Below, piece by piece: positions 51,000-64,000 of a stretch of DNA of 64,000 nt. Below the pieces are notes generated by a model. It made no database searches and was not told the DNA's origin. It saw only the letters and a program-made list of their open reading frames with translations. Within the stretch, counting starts at the first letter, position 1; each line of letters opens with the position of its first letter. The stretch comes from Gymnorhina tibicen (taxonomy: Eukaryota > Chordata > Aves > Passeriformes > Artamidae). Made by a program: the position numbers and the translations under genes. The stretch is taken from positions 14,730 through 78,729 of the forward strand of contig VXAZ01000995.1 of the NCBI GenBank assembly GCA_013399875.1. Reading direction: 5' to 3'.

Positions 51000-53900
51000 T
51001 GTAGATCTGTGGTCTATTTCACCTTGTAAACCAAACCAGTGAAGGTGTTGAGGATGTCTTTGGAAGACTGGCTTCTCATGTTCAACTTACAAATTTTTCT
51101 AGTTGTCCAAGCTCTAGCTACTTTCATATGGAAGCATATGTCTGAAAATTGGAGAAGACATTATTGTGTGAGTCTGTTCACAGTTTGCATTTAGGTTCTT
51201 CACAACGGTAATTGCAAAGGGTTTTATTTTTTTTTAAGGCCAACTTGATTTTGAAGTGCAGTTTACATAGGAAATACAAAAAGAACCTACCATTTCTATT
51301 TTTCTGTTGATTAAAAGAAGAAAAAGAAAACCCAAACCCACGTGTTTTCTAATGTAGTATGTCAGAGCAGCAGAAGGCATTGCTTTGCTCCACCACTGCG
51401 CAGCAGCACTACCTTGGTTTATACAGACATTAGCTTAAGCAAAGAGTGGAAGTTCAAATTCACCCCTTTTTGAAGGTCAGCCGGTGCAACACCACGGAAG
51501 AAAATCTGGAAGTAACACGGGGACGACTCTGTCATTTTGAAAAGTAGTGTTGGGCTGGCTGACTTAATCCAGAAACAAGTGTCAGTACTCCTATACTAGC
51601 AACTAAGATGTGCCCTGTGGTGATCCCATTTTCCCTCAGATCTTGTGAACACTTTCCAATTTTTTGTTGTTTGCTTCCAGCACTCTTCTAAGTAGTCCTG
51701 GTATTTTGAAATAACTCCTCCTACTTTATTCTACCTGGGGGACTGAACTGAGGCTGCAAAAACTAAACCTATGGTAATAATGCTTTGCTTGCTATCCACA
51801 TCTTTTATCTCATTATCCTAGCCTCTCTCTGTAAGAGTCACCACAAAGGATCCAAAGCTTGGCCTCTTTATGTGTATTTTTGTGGGAGATGTTAACACAG
51901 CACTTGTCCTTCCCACATGAGCATGTTTAAAACCTTCGTTTCTGGGAGACAGGTTGCAATTAAAACCTATGAATACAAAAGATGGGCTTGACTTTGGGGT
52001 GGGTGGGAGGGGATATGCGATGAATTGAGCAAGTGCATCTTCAGCTGGCCTGGTCCTGCCTGGAATAGGACAGTGTTGCAATAGCTTAGATCTCTTCTGT
52101 GAGCAATTCTAAGCTAAAACTACTTATCACCAGGTTAGGAGAAAAATTATGAAAACAGTGTTGTCTGATGGGGATGCAGTCAGCTGAGGAATAGAATTTA
52201 CTTGGGATCTTGAATTTATTTCTAAATCCTTAGGGAAGAGGTTGATAGCAGTGACCTAGATGCTATAGCATTAGGATCCTTGGGGAAAGGGGAGTTTCTT
52301 ATTTATTTAAGCACTGGTTATATGCCTGCAGATACTAAATTCAAGCTCTTCTTCATAAAACAGTCAAGAGAAGATGCGTCTCAGTGTCCATTGATCAAAA
52401 AATTACAGTATATAAAAATATTAAAGTCCATGTATGTACTGCTAACTGCCACTGGGAGTTTTTCTATAGATTATAGAAACACTCTGGAGAAAGGACTTTT
52501 GTGTTGGAGTTGAAATATAATATATGTCTTCCCAAGTGTTCTTTTACAGCTTTCTAACTGTTTTCAGGTCTATGAACTGTGGTGGCTGGTTCTGTACACA
52601 GTGGAACATGTGTGAGACTTTATTTAAACAGCCGTGTATATTCCACTGATAAACTAGAAACTGAAATATGGACAATACTGATAGGAGAAGCCGTTTGTCC
52701 AACTGACTCTCTTGGCACCTATCCATTTTTTTCTCATTGACTTTAAAATATTTTGGACCTTTCATCTGATGATCTCAAAGCTTTTTGCAAACATTAATTA
52801 AGCCTGTTGATGCCCCTGTGAGCTAAATAAATACAATAGGTGTGGTTTAGATGGGTAAATGAAGATACAGAGTAGTTGTTTTGAGCAAGGTCGCCTGCTA
52901 ATTCAGCAGTGGAGCTAAGGGGTGGAAGACTGGCTGCCTGACTCTGCTTTGCAATTGCTAGGGTTAAACGAGATTCTCCCAGATAAAAGCAAACAACAAC
53001 CAGACTTTCATACAGGGAAAGACTGATACAGCACCCTAATTGCAGTTTGTATTCTGACAATGACTAGAGCATTTCTACAATACTAAATTGTTCCTAGTCT
53101 TTGCAAAAACAATTATCTGCCTTGTGCAACTAGCCCAGTGAAAGAATTAAATAGTAATTAAAAAAAGTTATGACTCAAAACTGTAGTTCTCCATGTTTAA
53201 TATTTCCTGGTTTTACCTAATATCTCTTAAGGCGTGTAAAACATGTCTCTTCATGACTTGCTTATCTGCATCCAAGAAGATGCTATTCAATCCTTTAAAA
53301 ACATTACGTATCAAGAATGGGACTAGCAGGAATATGAAAGAGGGTTGAGGAAATAAACAAAAATGGATATACATCTCAGAGGACCTTAAGCTTAGTACTT
53401 GCAAGGAGTTTGTTTCTCATCAGAACTTTATTGGAACTACCTTGTCACCTGAATACAGAAAGCCCTAGTTTTGCTGCTAGTTTGAAAAATGCAGAAATCT
53501 GACTTGCAGTTTACAGTATGTGGAAAGAGTGTATGTACAAAATGGTACATCACATGAGAGCGTTACCTTCACACAGGACACTGTACTTGTCTTGAGCAGG
53601 GTGACTTTATTTCTCATAGTTCTTTAGTGCATGAAATGTCCTTTTGGGATGTGTCAGACTTGTAGGCTCTGGTTTGATTCTTCTTGCTACTAGAAGAATA
53701 GTTAATGCTGCTAGTTAATTCAGTGATAACTTAATTCATCAATAAATGTTTGCTTTCTGCATCAATAAGAACAAGTGAACAGCATCCTAGTTCTGCTGCT
53801 GTGTTTCTGAAGAGATTGCAGATGCTGTGCTGCTAAACTCGCACCTTGCAGTACAGACTGCAGAGGGAGATCTCCAAGCAGTTACAAATTAGCTTCTTCA

Positions 53901-55060
53901 GGAAGATTCATACTTTGTATTCAGTGTACTGGTCCAGGAATAAACACCTCCAGTTGTTCTGATACTTGCTGAAAACGGCAAAGCATTTGGCGACAAGCAT
54001 TTTAGGCTGCTGCGGGGCCTTGGGATACAAAGGTAAATGTATGAGCACAGCTCAATTTAACACTTTTTTCTCCAGTCAATGATTCTCTTGCTTTTTGGTT
54101 CTGCCTATTCCTGATGCAGGAATAGGGACATAGCTTAAATCTGGAGCTGGGAAGTGGAAGAAAGACTATTACTTCTTGAAGAACTGATAACAGATACAGT
54201 TCTATCTTCATATAATTTTCTTGAAGGTTTGGTTAGGGAATTTGATGTGATATTATACACATGCTTGTTTTATTATAACTGCATTGTGTTTGTTGTTACT
54301 TTTCAGTTCCTTTTTACACCTGGGAAGATACATCGTTTGATACCCTGTGAAACACAGCCATTTCTGGTCTGGCAATCAAACAGTATATCAAGTGCAGTGC
54401 AGTAATGATGGAAAGCTATTAGGTCAATAACATCCTGTGCAAACTCGGACTGGTTTGACCTTAGATGTCTTGCTTAACTCAGAAGTGCACACCAAAATTA
54501 TTGTGGTGGCCTTTGTTTAGTCAGGAAAAAGAATTAATCCAAATCAGACCCAGAAAGCACATGGTAGGAATAATCTTGCAGAGTATAGTAAAAGGAATAA
54601 AGATTTGAATATCTTTTTGACCAACTCCAGTTTGTAAGCTAGAATTGAATATCTAACTTTTTTTTAACATGACCATATAATGAGTATACATCAGTCTAAT
54701 ATTCAAAATTCTGATTTGAAGTTCTAATTATCTGCACAAATGTCCGTGAAATTTATCTAATGTTTGTTGTCCGCATCTCATTTAGAAGCACTTATTTTCT
54801 TAAGTACATGTTTAATCAACTGTACATTAAAGAAAAATCTCTATCAAGCTGTCTCAGGTATGTTTTTCTGATTTGGGGGGAAAAATCCTGAGAGATGAGT
54901 TTCACATCATGAGCTGAAGTTCAAAGCACACAGATCCTGTCAGATTTGGATGGCAAACAAAGCAACTTCTTAAGATGAGGAGTAGTTTCAATAGGCTTCC
55001 TTCTAAACCACTGAGACATGATACATCCATTTGAAAAGAAAGAAATGCCAACACCTACTA
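51000..55060. other. Intergenic DNA, nothing recognised
   Basis: AT-rich sequence with chance open frames below 90 codons. A short CpG-containing patch lies near 51479-51530. No gene or repeat family is recognised. Confidence 0.7.
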
Positions 55061-55330
55061 CTGGCCAGGGTGCCTTTTATTAGTTTGCTGAATGCTCTGG
55101 CACCCACTGAGCCTGAGCCTTGAGAACCGCTGGAATGAGAAGGTGTTTGGCTACCGTGTCTGCAGCAATGCTGCAAGGGCTGGATGATGCAGATAAGATA
55201 CTGGACTTACACTGTGGAGAGGACCAGGATGCAGCACATCTGAGAGCTCCTAGACTTGTTTGTGAGAGCTGCCTGCAGTAAGTGCTGCCGTGTGCTCCCT
55301 CCTTCAGTCCGTTGCATCTCATTAGCAGTC
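55061..55330. other. GC-richer segment, unidentified
   Basis: About 270 bases richer in G and C, with CTGCAG and GCTGC words. No protein or repeat family is recognised. It could be a conserved non-coding element or an old retroposon. Confidence 0.25.
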
Positions 55331-58180
55331 TCTTTCTGTGGAGTGTAAGAAACTCCTTTTGACCGGGGCATGTTGTTTACTTCCAAACCTGTGTACAGCT
55401 GGCATAAATCCCTCCAGGCTGTGGTCAGAGCTGGAAGCTGGCCATTAATACAGGCTGCTTCTTTGTCATGATATAGACTTAAAGAAAAGAAAGCAGGTGC
55501 CCTCCTGGCATTTTATAAAGAGTCATTCATGAATATAAGATAGTGCATTTTGCATATTAGTGTGAGTGCCAATATAAACCCAGCTGTGTGCAAAATAAAG
55601 TGAAATATGTATTTCCAAAACTAGGCCACAGCTTTTCTATGGCGCAATCTGAAAGCATTTGAATCAACTTTGCATATGCATAGCCTTTTCTTTTAAAATT
55701 ATATTTTTCCTTGGTTTTTTCCCCTGGTTTTTTTTTTTCCCCTTCTCTTTTCTTTCTTGCTTGCTTTCTCTTTTTTTTTTCTTTTTTAAAATGTAGTGAT
55801 TTTGTAACACTTCTCCCAAGGTAATAAGACAATAACATGAACAAAAGTGGAGGAAAACATAGGCAGATGCCACAAAATGCATCTTGAATGTGCACCTCTG
55901 TGACAACTTTCCATCCGTTTCTCTGGTTCCATACCAGAACTCTCCTCTTGTACTGATGTGGGATTCTGTTCTTCCAGGTGCAACTTTTTCTGAGAAGACA
56001 GTCAACCATTTTGCTTAGCATTTTGTTATACTTTAGACCAATCTCTGCAAACCTAAAAGTTGTTGTGCTCCCTTTCAGTCCCAAAGGTTGAAAAAGTGGA
56101 TTTTTAAGGTCTCTTTTATACAACTGGTACTGGGCACTCTTCATAGTGAAGGAAGGAGAAATAAGAGGGGATAAGGGAGTGCACGGAAAGTAGAAGAGAA
56201 CCCTTTGGACTGTGGTGGAGTTATCCACCATAGCACATAACATCCAATAGGCAGGAGTCATCTCTTTTGTGGGCCCGAGTGTAACTTACCCCTTCTTGTT
56301 TCCTGTATACTTTCTTGTTTTTGTTGCCTTCATAGATGGTGAACTATTTTAAGAAACCCTTGTGTGGAATAAAATAAATCTGTCCAGGTTTTTTTGGGTC
56401 AGGAAATTATTAAATTAGGGGTGTCAGGGACATCAGAAGTATAAATGGGCATTCTTCCCTTTTGTCCCAAGCATCCTCTGCCTTCCCCTCTGCACAAGTC
56501 CAGGGGCAGGAGGGGTTATTGCTGAGGAGTTGATGGGCAAGGCTGGAGTGTCTGGCTGTGAATGAAGGTGAAAATACTGTAGTTTCATCTAGGTGCTGTA
56601 TCAGCCTGTGTCCCAGGGTCACAGAGGGAATTGGTGATGCGGCAGGAGCCACAAGCTGTAATCCAGGTGCTGTAATCCAACCAGCAGATGACACCTTTTT
56701 TTTTATTTTGTGGGCACTTCTCTTAAATCCTATAATAGATCCATCTGTGTTCATATGCAGTTAAAAAGTCTGATCTGATGACAACTCATTTCTCTGCAGT
56801 GAATTGTGACTGACAGAGTGTGGTGCTAACAAAACGAGAGGCATTTAAAAATGGGTGTATGCACTTGTGAAATGAAGATGTGGGGGTTCAAGATGCCCTG
56901 ATAGGAGAAATTAATCTATGTCTGATTGATTTTGATCTATGGTTAGCCATGTTTTGTTTCAGGAGGATTCTTTGGTTTTTTGCTAACAGGCACTTGGCTT
57001 TAACAATATTCTTTCACTCTTTGGTTCTGGTAGATTTAATAGCATAGTTGCTAAATTGAGTTTAGATAGCTTATCCTGTATATATTTAGAGATAAGAAGT
57101 TCATTTAGGGATTAGGGAATGCTTCTTGTATATGCACCATTAAGCATAGCACATCTGGTACTGAACTAGCAATCAGCAGAATATTGACAAAAGTTATAAA
57201 GAAATCTTTTTTTTCAAGTGAACACATGTTTATATCTGAGATCTAGAAGCTTACATGACAAAAGAAGTATTTCCAAGAGTTGTAAATTAAAACCAAATTC
57301 GTACTGTGCTCATATGAAATACCAGAACTGATCTTGGTTAGAAACTGTTGTAGTGGGTCAAAAGATTTGGTGATATAAAAAATCATGTTAGAGCAAAGAA
57401 GACTAATGTTGCAGTTGCAGTTTCTTAGTTGCAGTTTCTGCTTTTAAGAGAGAAAGAGGAGCTTGTTTTCTAGTATATTGAAGGAAGCTGAAGAAGCAGT
57501 AAATTGTGAGAAAAGTGAAAAGGAAAAAATGAAATATAGACCTTTACATATGATTTGTTTTAACTGGAGAGTCAGGCCTCTAAAAGTAGCCTTCAGAGCA
57601 GCAATTGAAGTACAGCATTGTTTCTCTTAAAGCAAACAAACAACCAGAACAAAACAAAGTGCTTTAAATAATGGTGAAACTGTGAAAACTCCTGGATTAT
57701 CTGGGAGTGAAGAGAGACAGAATGACCACATTACAGATGCTCACCACCTGGTAACCAAAACCAAGGAGGGAGCAGTGATGACAAAGGGGATTCATCCAAA
57801 TCTCCAGGTTAGCTGGTCTTTATTCGTACCGAATGTAATGCTTTATATTGCAATTAGCAGAAAAGTGATTAAATCTTTGAAACACGGAGATGAGCCTTTC
57901 AGACATGCAGGTGGTTCTTCTGAAACACCTGTTTGTGGAGGAGAGATCTGTGTGTGTATATGCATGGGCAGCTCTACTCCCACCAAGCAGCTCAAGGAAG
58001 ATTTTGTGGGCTATTTATAAACTTCATGTCAGGCTGCTTGCTTTCGAAGAGGAAAAGCTGATTCATGCTGGTGTGGAAGCTGATTGTGCTGCCAGTGGGA
58101 GAGGCAAATTTAAGGTACACAAGGATAATTAAGCAGGAGATGTGTACGGTTCAAAACCAGGGCTCTGTTTCTCGAAGGGA
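55331..58180. other. Intergenic DNA with a poly-pyrimidine tract
   Basis: Mostly AT-rich. A pyrimidine tract at about 55688-55790 (T and C blocks) makes a Lys/Arg-rich stretch in a minus-strand open frame (55557-56261) that I do not regard as a gene. A mildly GC-richer patch lies at 56440-56700. Confidence 0.6.
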
Positions 58181-58520
58181 GATGTTTGTGTCAGTGTGAA
58201 GGGCTCAACTGCAGGTGTCACTGTTAGATCTCAAATAATGGGCTGCTCGGCGGCTGCGGCTGCAGTCACAATAGGCTCTTTTTTCTTACCAAAGTCACAC
58301 TTGCGATAGCAATGTAAAATCTAGAAAATGTGTAGTGAAGTGTGATGGGCTCCGGCTCTGTGTGAGTGTCTGTGTGTGCACGTGTGCTGCCGTACGCACT
58401 GAGGGTACCTGCACACCTACAGCGGGAGGGCATCTCTGCCCCCGGACACCCCACCAGGAGCTGTCTCAGCAGCAACGAGCTCAAACACCTCTACAGATTC
58501 GACTTACAACTTTTATTCCG
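58181..58520. other. CpG-containing island, possible conserved regulatory element
   Basis: Contains GCTCGGCGGCTGCGGCTGCAG (58246-58266) and a GTGTGAGTGTCTGTGTGTGC microsatellite-like run near 58360-58390 within otherwise AT-rich DNA. No coding similarity is seen. An enhancer-like conserved element is a guess from composition. Confidence 0.3.
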
Positions 58521-59579
58521 AATGTTTTGAAATCCTTCCGTGCTTTAGGATGGATATTTAACTTCTCTGACCCTTACCAAAGTGATGATGAAATCTTTAA
58601 TATAGCCAGCAGCTGAAATTGTTTACTGTGATTTGCAGTAGCTCAGTAATTCCGTTCTCTGCAAATGAATTTACTTGGACTTCTTTGTGATTTTTTGTTT
58701 GTTTATTTCTTTTTCTTTTTTGTTTTTGAGTGAACAGGCCTGATTCTTCCATCATTTTTATTCAGATAATGAATAAAATGCTGCAAGTTTACTCTCTCTT
58801 AATTATTTTTCCTTCTTTTCCCTTCGCTCTTGTTTGAAGAAAAAAAGAGGGAGTGAGTAAGAACTGAAGAAAAGGAGTTAAAAACTCTTAGAAAACTCTT
58901 CTTTGGTGCCTAATTTGAAACTACTATATTGTTTAGAAAGCAGCAGAAAACCCACAGCAATTCTGAGTGTATTTTGGAGTAGCTCCTCGATAGCTTTTTA
59001 AACGAAATTTTAAGAGAAATGCAATATTCTCATTTAGTACCAATCTCCACAGTCTGTTTTTCCCCACCTGGATATCATGCCTTCAACACTGGTAATCTGG
59101 TGCATGACACTGATTGCTCCCTGTATTAACATTTACGATGCTTTCTTGCTTCTTTCTTGGTGGTAGCTTTCCTGAAGTATTTATACAATTTATGAAATAT
59201 ATCCCTTCTCTAGATAACTTTATTTCTATTACCTTATTCCAAATTTTCACTTTTTAAAGTGTTGTGTTACACACTTATGTGGGATTTTATTTTTGTTTCT
59301 TCTTGAATCCTGCCAAAATCTTTTGCTAAAGCAAATGTGAGACTGAAAAATACTCCTTCCTCAAAGCAGACAATGGAGTTTTTCACTTGCACAAATAAAT
59401 GTATGTATCACTGAGTAAGCTCACTCTAATTGAATCCTGACCATTCTGGAGGGATTTAGCTCTCCCTTTTTAATTTTTCTCTAAACAAAACCTGGAAATG
59501 AGAAAATATTTTGAGGTGGGCAGGAAAGGGAGGGGGAATAGAAAAATAAAGCAAATAAATTTTTGAATAAGAATGACCC

Positions 59580-59720
59580 ATGTACTGTGACCAGAGGGCA
59601 AATGCAAATGTCTGTTTTCAAACACAGACTCGTGCATTCTTATTAGGGGTTCGTGACTGTGCCTCCAAGCACATCATTACATATTCATAAGTGTGAGGAA
59701 AATAGACTCCTTCCACATTC
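59580..59720. other. Possible conserved non-coding element with octamer-like motif
   Basis: Includes AAATGCAAATG (an ATGCAAAT octamer core, 59600-59610), CATATTCATAAG and other homeodomain- or POU-like words close together. This texture is typical of vertebrate developmental enhancers, but conservation could not be tested. Confidence 0.25.
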
Positions 59721-59879
59721 AGGTGTGTTCAACTAAATGCTACCCCTTTAATCTTAAAGAACAGCTCATTTGGTCTATTTTCTTCAGTTCACAAAGTGTT
59801 AAGGGAATATGAGATAAAAGATGCACACACACAAAAAGAAAAAGAAGCAGCAATATTCCACAAAGATCTTTTTAGTGTC

Positions 59880-60000
59880 AACTTAAATGCACACAAATAG
59901 CAGATGATGATCTCTTTTATTGGACTAACATTTATCCACTAATATCCACACACTTTTAAAACCATTGAGACCTCCTCTTCAGGTGTTCATTTGAATAGAA
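59880..60000. repeat. Possible relic of an ancient amniote interspersed repeat
   Basis: The phrase ATCTCTTTTATTGGACTAAC followed about 50 bases later by ACCTCCTCTTCAGGTG resembles, from memory, old repeats shared among amniotes. The copy is decayed and I cannot name the family. Confidence 0.3.
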
Positions 60001-61300
60001 ATAGCTGAATGAGTGTTTTTATAATTGATCCCCTGAGTACTGAATGTCTAGTGCTGCATAACCAACATTTTCCCATTGCTGATTTTTTTTTCCAAATTGC
60101 TACTCTGCAAAATTAGGATTTTGTATAGTTTTGATAAGAAAATTAACCTTCCAAATGCCAGATACCCTTAATGTTACTTAGGAACTGGTGCTAAGGTACA
60201 GTTGGAACATTTGTTCTCAAATGGATTTTTTATGCATGTGAAGAAAAAAAAAAATGTTTTTTTCCATGAAATTACACAGAAACTAGAGGTCTCCCCCCTA
60301 AAAGTAGTTTGAAAGTTGTTTGTTTGGGTTGGTTTCTTATCACTGTCCCCTAGATAAGCAGTTGTCATCTTTACACCGCGCTTAATGAAATGCCTTTGCT
60401 TTCAACAGCAACGCAGAAAATTCGTGGTACTTCATTGCTATTGTTTCACTTTTACACTGAAGTGAAAGTCTGATATATTTTTAAGTTTTTATTTTTTAAA
60501 GTCACTTTAGATTTTAGATTTTTCTTACAACATATATTGAGTGTCCTAAGAACTACATTTTCCAGAGACTGTGTAATTTTTTTCTTTTTTTTTTGATGTG
60601 AAAAATACTACTTTAATGCTTGCAGTTTTGAACATGGATTTTAAAAACACTGATCTTGTTGTAAGGAAAGAGAGCAGCTGAAGTCTAACAGCATGCATTA
60701 CAGGTGGCTGTTCGTTCAGTAGCCCCTTGAAGGAAATGGAATTCCTAATTGATATGAAGTGATTTTGTAGCAGCAACACCTGAAGAGTAGAGAGAAAGGG
60801 AAGAAGATATGATAATGACTGTGTGATAAAACCAGTTAGCATTTGTGTGCCATAGTAAACACTCAGGAGTATAAAGAAAATACTAGCTAACCACTAGAGA
60901 TATCCACTTATGTTCATGATACAACCACTACAAACCCTGGTTCTATCAAACTAGCATCAAGCACAAGATCCATCTTTAATTAATTTAATCCTATAGAGCT
61001 GTGACTCATTTTATTTGTGACTGTGCAGAGAGAAATTACTTTCCATACTTGCCTTGAACTTCAACCTTATCCTTCTCTATCAGTCATATTGAATAACACA
61101 AAAGCACATGCTCTGAAATTCATGTCCTGGTTTGTTGTTTTTTTTTCCTCCAAAAATTATTCAGATCTTTCTACATGTGGCTTACTCAATAAAAAGCACA
61201 GAAAATGCCTCCCCCCACTCCTCCTTCTTTAGGAGAAAGAGCGATTTCTGATGCAGCGCAAAAGAGCTTATTAAATGAAAAGTCTTTTTCATAATGAGTA
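60001..61300. other. Intergenic DNA, nothing recognised
   Basis: AT-rich sequence with homopolymer A and T runs (near 60245 and 60585). No gene or element is seen. Confidence 0.65.
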
Positions 61301-62070
61301 AGAAACATGGAAATTCTAGAATAAGGCAGAAAGATTTATTTCCCATGCTTGGCTCAGGAATGAACAAACCATGTCCCACAGAGGGCCAATGGACACAGGA
61401 TAGTGTATTTTCCCTTTTTTCTCCCCCCTTTAAAAGCGTGCTTTGTGGAAATTACGTATTCTTCGAGTGTTGCTACTGTAGAGCTCCTTACTGTAGCAGT
61501 AACCTATTCCAGCTGCTCTGCAGGTGTCATGGCACAGCAAGGATACAACTGTGCACACTGCCGGGATCAGCCCTGTAGCGAGGGTGCCAAAGTGGTCCTC
61601 ATGACGGATTCACTTCCAAAATTCGGCTCTTGCAAGGAAAAGTACAAACGTTCTTTTAAGCATTTTTTATCTTTCAAAGAAACAAGGGCAGAACAATGAC
61701 ACCACACCCCCCCCCACCCCTCCACCCCAGGAGAAGCAGACAGTGGTGAGAGTTCCATGAACCTTTGAAACAGCACAGTTTCGAGGGCAGGAGTGCTGCT
61801 TCTCACCCTGGGTGACCGGACGTGTTGTGAAGTTGTGGTATTGCTGCAGAAGTCATGTGTCAAGGTTTGTAACATCTCTGACACAGCCATGAAAACACAT
61901 GGATTGAAAAAACACTGTGGGCATCTTGGTGGCACCTTTAAGGTGCAAAAGGCTCCAGCCTTCATGGGGGCCTCTAATCGCTGGCCCCAACTGTGATTCT
62001 TCTCATGTATGGGGAGGAAAGGGAGGAACTTCCTCCCCTGCCACTTCAAAACAAAACAGTATCTCACTTT
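61301..62070. other. GC-richer region with open frames on both strands, unidentified
   Basis: The longest frame is on the minus strand (61567-62067, 166 codons). It crosses a C-rich simple tract at 61707-61728 and has no recognisable domain. No splice or promoter evidence supports a gene. It may be an old retroelement or a non-coding regulatory region. Confidence 0.3.
61707..61728 (-). other. Candidate G-quadruplex tract (minus strand)
   Basis: The + strand is a C-run tract. On the minus strand it reads GGGG, TGGA, GGGG, T, then nine G, enough for four G tracts with short loops. This is a sequence-based prediction only. Confidence 0.6.
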
Positions 62071-64000
62071 TTCCTTGAAACAAAATAGGAAAAACTAAAG
62101 GAGTGCAAGAGCTAAATTCTAAGAACTAAAGAAAAAAATAGCTGGGGTTCCTTTTACCAGCAGGCTGCTGCAAGTCTATATGTGCCTTTGGTCCAAACCA
62201 GACCTTTTGCTTTTGGGTTGCATCCCAGGGAAAGGTTTGCTTTCTTACAAATTCTTAGGTGCACCCTGTGTGCATGAAGTAGAGTGACAAGAAATAAGTT
62301 TTGCATGTCAATTAAATATGCATAAGATTTTTTCTGAAGAAAAAAAGTGCAGGTTTTTCTTCCTTTTTTGTTAACCACATTATCATAAAAAAAATATAAG
62401 GCTTGAGCTAGGTTTAAAATGGGAAATGTATAAAAAGGATGTGGAAAAATCCAGTCCTGATGCCTATGTGAAGTATAACTGCCTATGTGCAGTCTCCCAG
62501 GTCTCTCCTCCCCTAACTATCTCCATAAGTAATTGTGGAATTCCTCATCACAGCCCTACTGTTTTCCTGCTTTGGTAGAAAATCTTAAGGAATTACACAG
62601 CTTATTTTGACCTACAGACTAAACACTGCCAAGCTTTGTAGAGAGCTGCTATTATCTGGTTAGGTTTCCTCTTATCCTTAGGGTCATTTGTCAGTCTTTA
62701 AGATCTCTGGTTTGTTCATAACAGAAATCCCGGCCTCAGCAAATACCCATTTGTAAGTTTAAGAATCTCTGTGTTTTAAAATAATATGACTGGTAATGTG
62801 CAGGCACATAAGAACACAAGAACGTAGTAACACATCAAGTTAAACTTCAAGTTAGATTTGGATCTATATCCAGGTTACTGACAGGAAAGTGCAGAGAAAT
62901 AATAGGGACAATGTCTTCAAACTGGCCAAGCAGTTTTGTGGTTTTTTTTTTCTTTTTTTCTAACTGCCAAAATTAGGCACATATCAGGCAAAATTTCTAT
63001 GCATTGCACATTTTTGTTACTTCCAACTGAATCTGTGCATGCTCTGACTTCTAAAATACAAGACCCTGTGTGCAAGACACAAAAATCAAGACAAATCTCA
63101 AACAATTTGATCCAGGGCTCTTCCAATCTTGCTCACACGAGCTCCTACCTTCTTTGGGAGATTACTGTTATGCCTGCTTCCTATTTTTTTCCCTTCAATA
63201 TTTCTGTTTTCTCTCACACAGAAGAGGAGAGAATAAGAGAATTAAATGTCAAGAATTATCTCATTGTAATATGTGGGATTTCTGTGATCAGAGCCTGCTG
63301 CCAGCCTGCCATTCAGCATCGCCAAGTTCCTGTGTTTTATCACTAGCTTTATCAACAAGGCCTTTGCTAATTCTTCAGCGTCTACAAACACAGTCCTTGT
63401 TATTATTTTTCCTACTCAAATTCAGTCCAATAGCTCAGTTCCAGCATGAAGTACCACTGCTTTGGTGTTAGGTTTCAAGGTTTCAGAGTCTTGTTGCCCT
63501 TTGCCATTCTTGGCTTGCATTAACTCATTCTGCCGCCCTCTAACTCACCTTACTTTCTTCTTATGAATTTTACTTCACTGATTGAGTTCCTACCTCATCT
63601 TTTGAGCCTTTTACTCTGGTGTGGAATAAAGGATGGATCTCCTATAAGAATATTTCCCCTGCCAGGCCACCTTCCTCTGGTAATGGAATTGCCCCTTGCT
63701 GTGACTGAACAAGGGAGTTATTTTCCACCCTCCTCCCCCTTACAAAGTCACTTCCAGCTCTTAATTCCACCTTCCTCTGCTTCTGTTGTGGATTTATCTT
63801 TCTTATGGTCTAATAATAATAATACTTACCTGCCTCTCAGGGGTGTTGTGAAGATTAATTAGTTAATGAGCTCTAAAGATGAAAAGTGCTGCATCATTGC
63901 TAAATATTATTGTTGTTCTTATCCTGTACAGATTGAACTCATCAATATCGGTATTTCAATTATAAATCTCACCCTACCATTTTTCAATTAGTTTGACTAG
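62071..64000. other. Intergenic DNA to the end of the window
   Basis: AT-rich sequence with a short AAT microsatellite at about 63811-63822. Overlapping open frames at 62936-63471 have no recognisable similarity. No gene is supported. Confidence 0.65.

Noticed and set aside
55557..56261. Minus-strand open frame of 234 codons
   Set aside because: Its Lys/Arg-rich stretch comes from a pyrimidine simple tract, no domain is recognisable, and no promoter, splice or poly(A) context fits. Probably chance.
61567..62067. Minus-strand open frame of 166 codons
   Set aside because: It crosses a C-run simple tract, has no recognisable domain, and open frames occur on the other strand too.

Overview
The window is vertebrate nuclear DNA, most likely from a bird. 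It has long AT-rich introns, one CpG island, GT-AG exons and CR1 LINE 3' ends, which are typical of birds and other sauropsids. It carries one convincingly supported gene, PAPOLA, encoding canonical nuclear poly(A) polymerase alpha. PAPOLA lies on the + strand and appears complete, from its promoter (about 1-500) to its poly(A) sites (about 44450). I resolved 22 coding exons (508-42368) whose splice phases all join, giving a predicted protein of 738 residues, or 739 with an alternative splice acceptor.

Layout. 1-1170: TATA-less CpG-island promoter with a ZNF143/THAP11-type element, two short uORFs, a GGC/GGA trinucleotide array and a first coding exon of only 8 coding bases. 516-9048: intron 1. 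9049-22929: exons 2-12, the nucleotidyltransferase and central domains, with catalytic aspartates D112, D114 and D166. 27359-32719: exons 13-16, the RNA-binding RRM-like domain and first nuclear localisation signal. 33748-42368: exons 17-22, the Ser/Thr-rich regulatory tail with a second nuclear localisation signal and the conserved C-terminal end. 42369 to about 44450: 3' UTR with several AATAAA signals and a strong hairpin. About 44460-64000: intergenic DNA with no gene I can support, but with several GC-richer islands that could be conserved regulatory elements or old repeats.

Two CR1 copies sit antisense in introns 6 and 18. A 20-N gap lies in a poly(T) run in intron 5, and a single N lies in intron 12. 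I saw no prokaryotic system, CRISPR array, tRNA or rRNA gene, or recognisable intact mobile element. I do not think the window holds an undescribed multi-gene system. The most interesting points are local RNA-level features of PAPOLA: uORFs, two NAGNAG acceptors, two long perfect or near-perfect hairpins, and clustered poly(A) signals in the transcript of the poly(A) polymerase itself.
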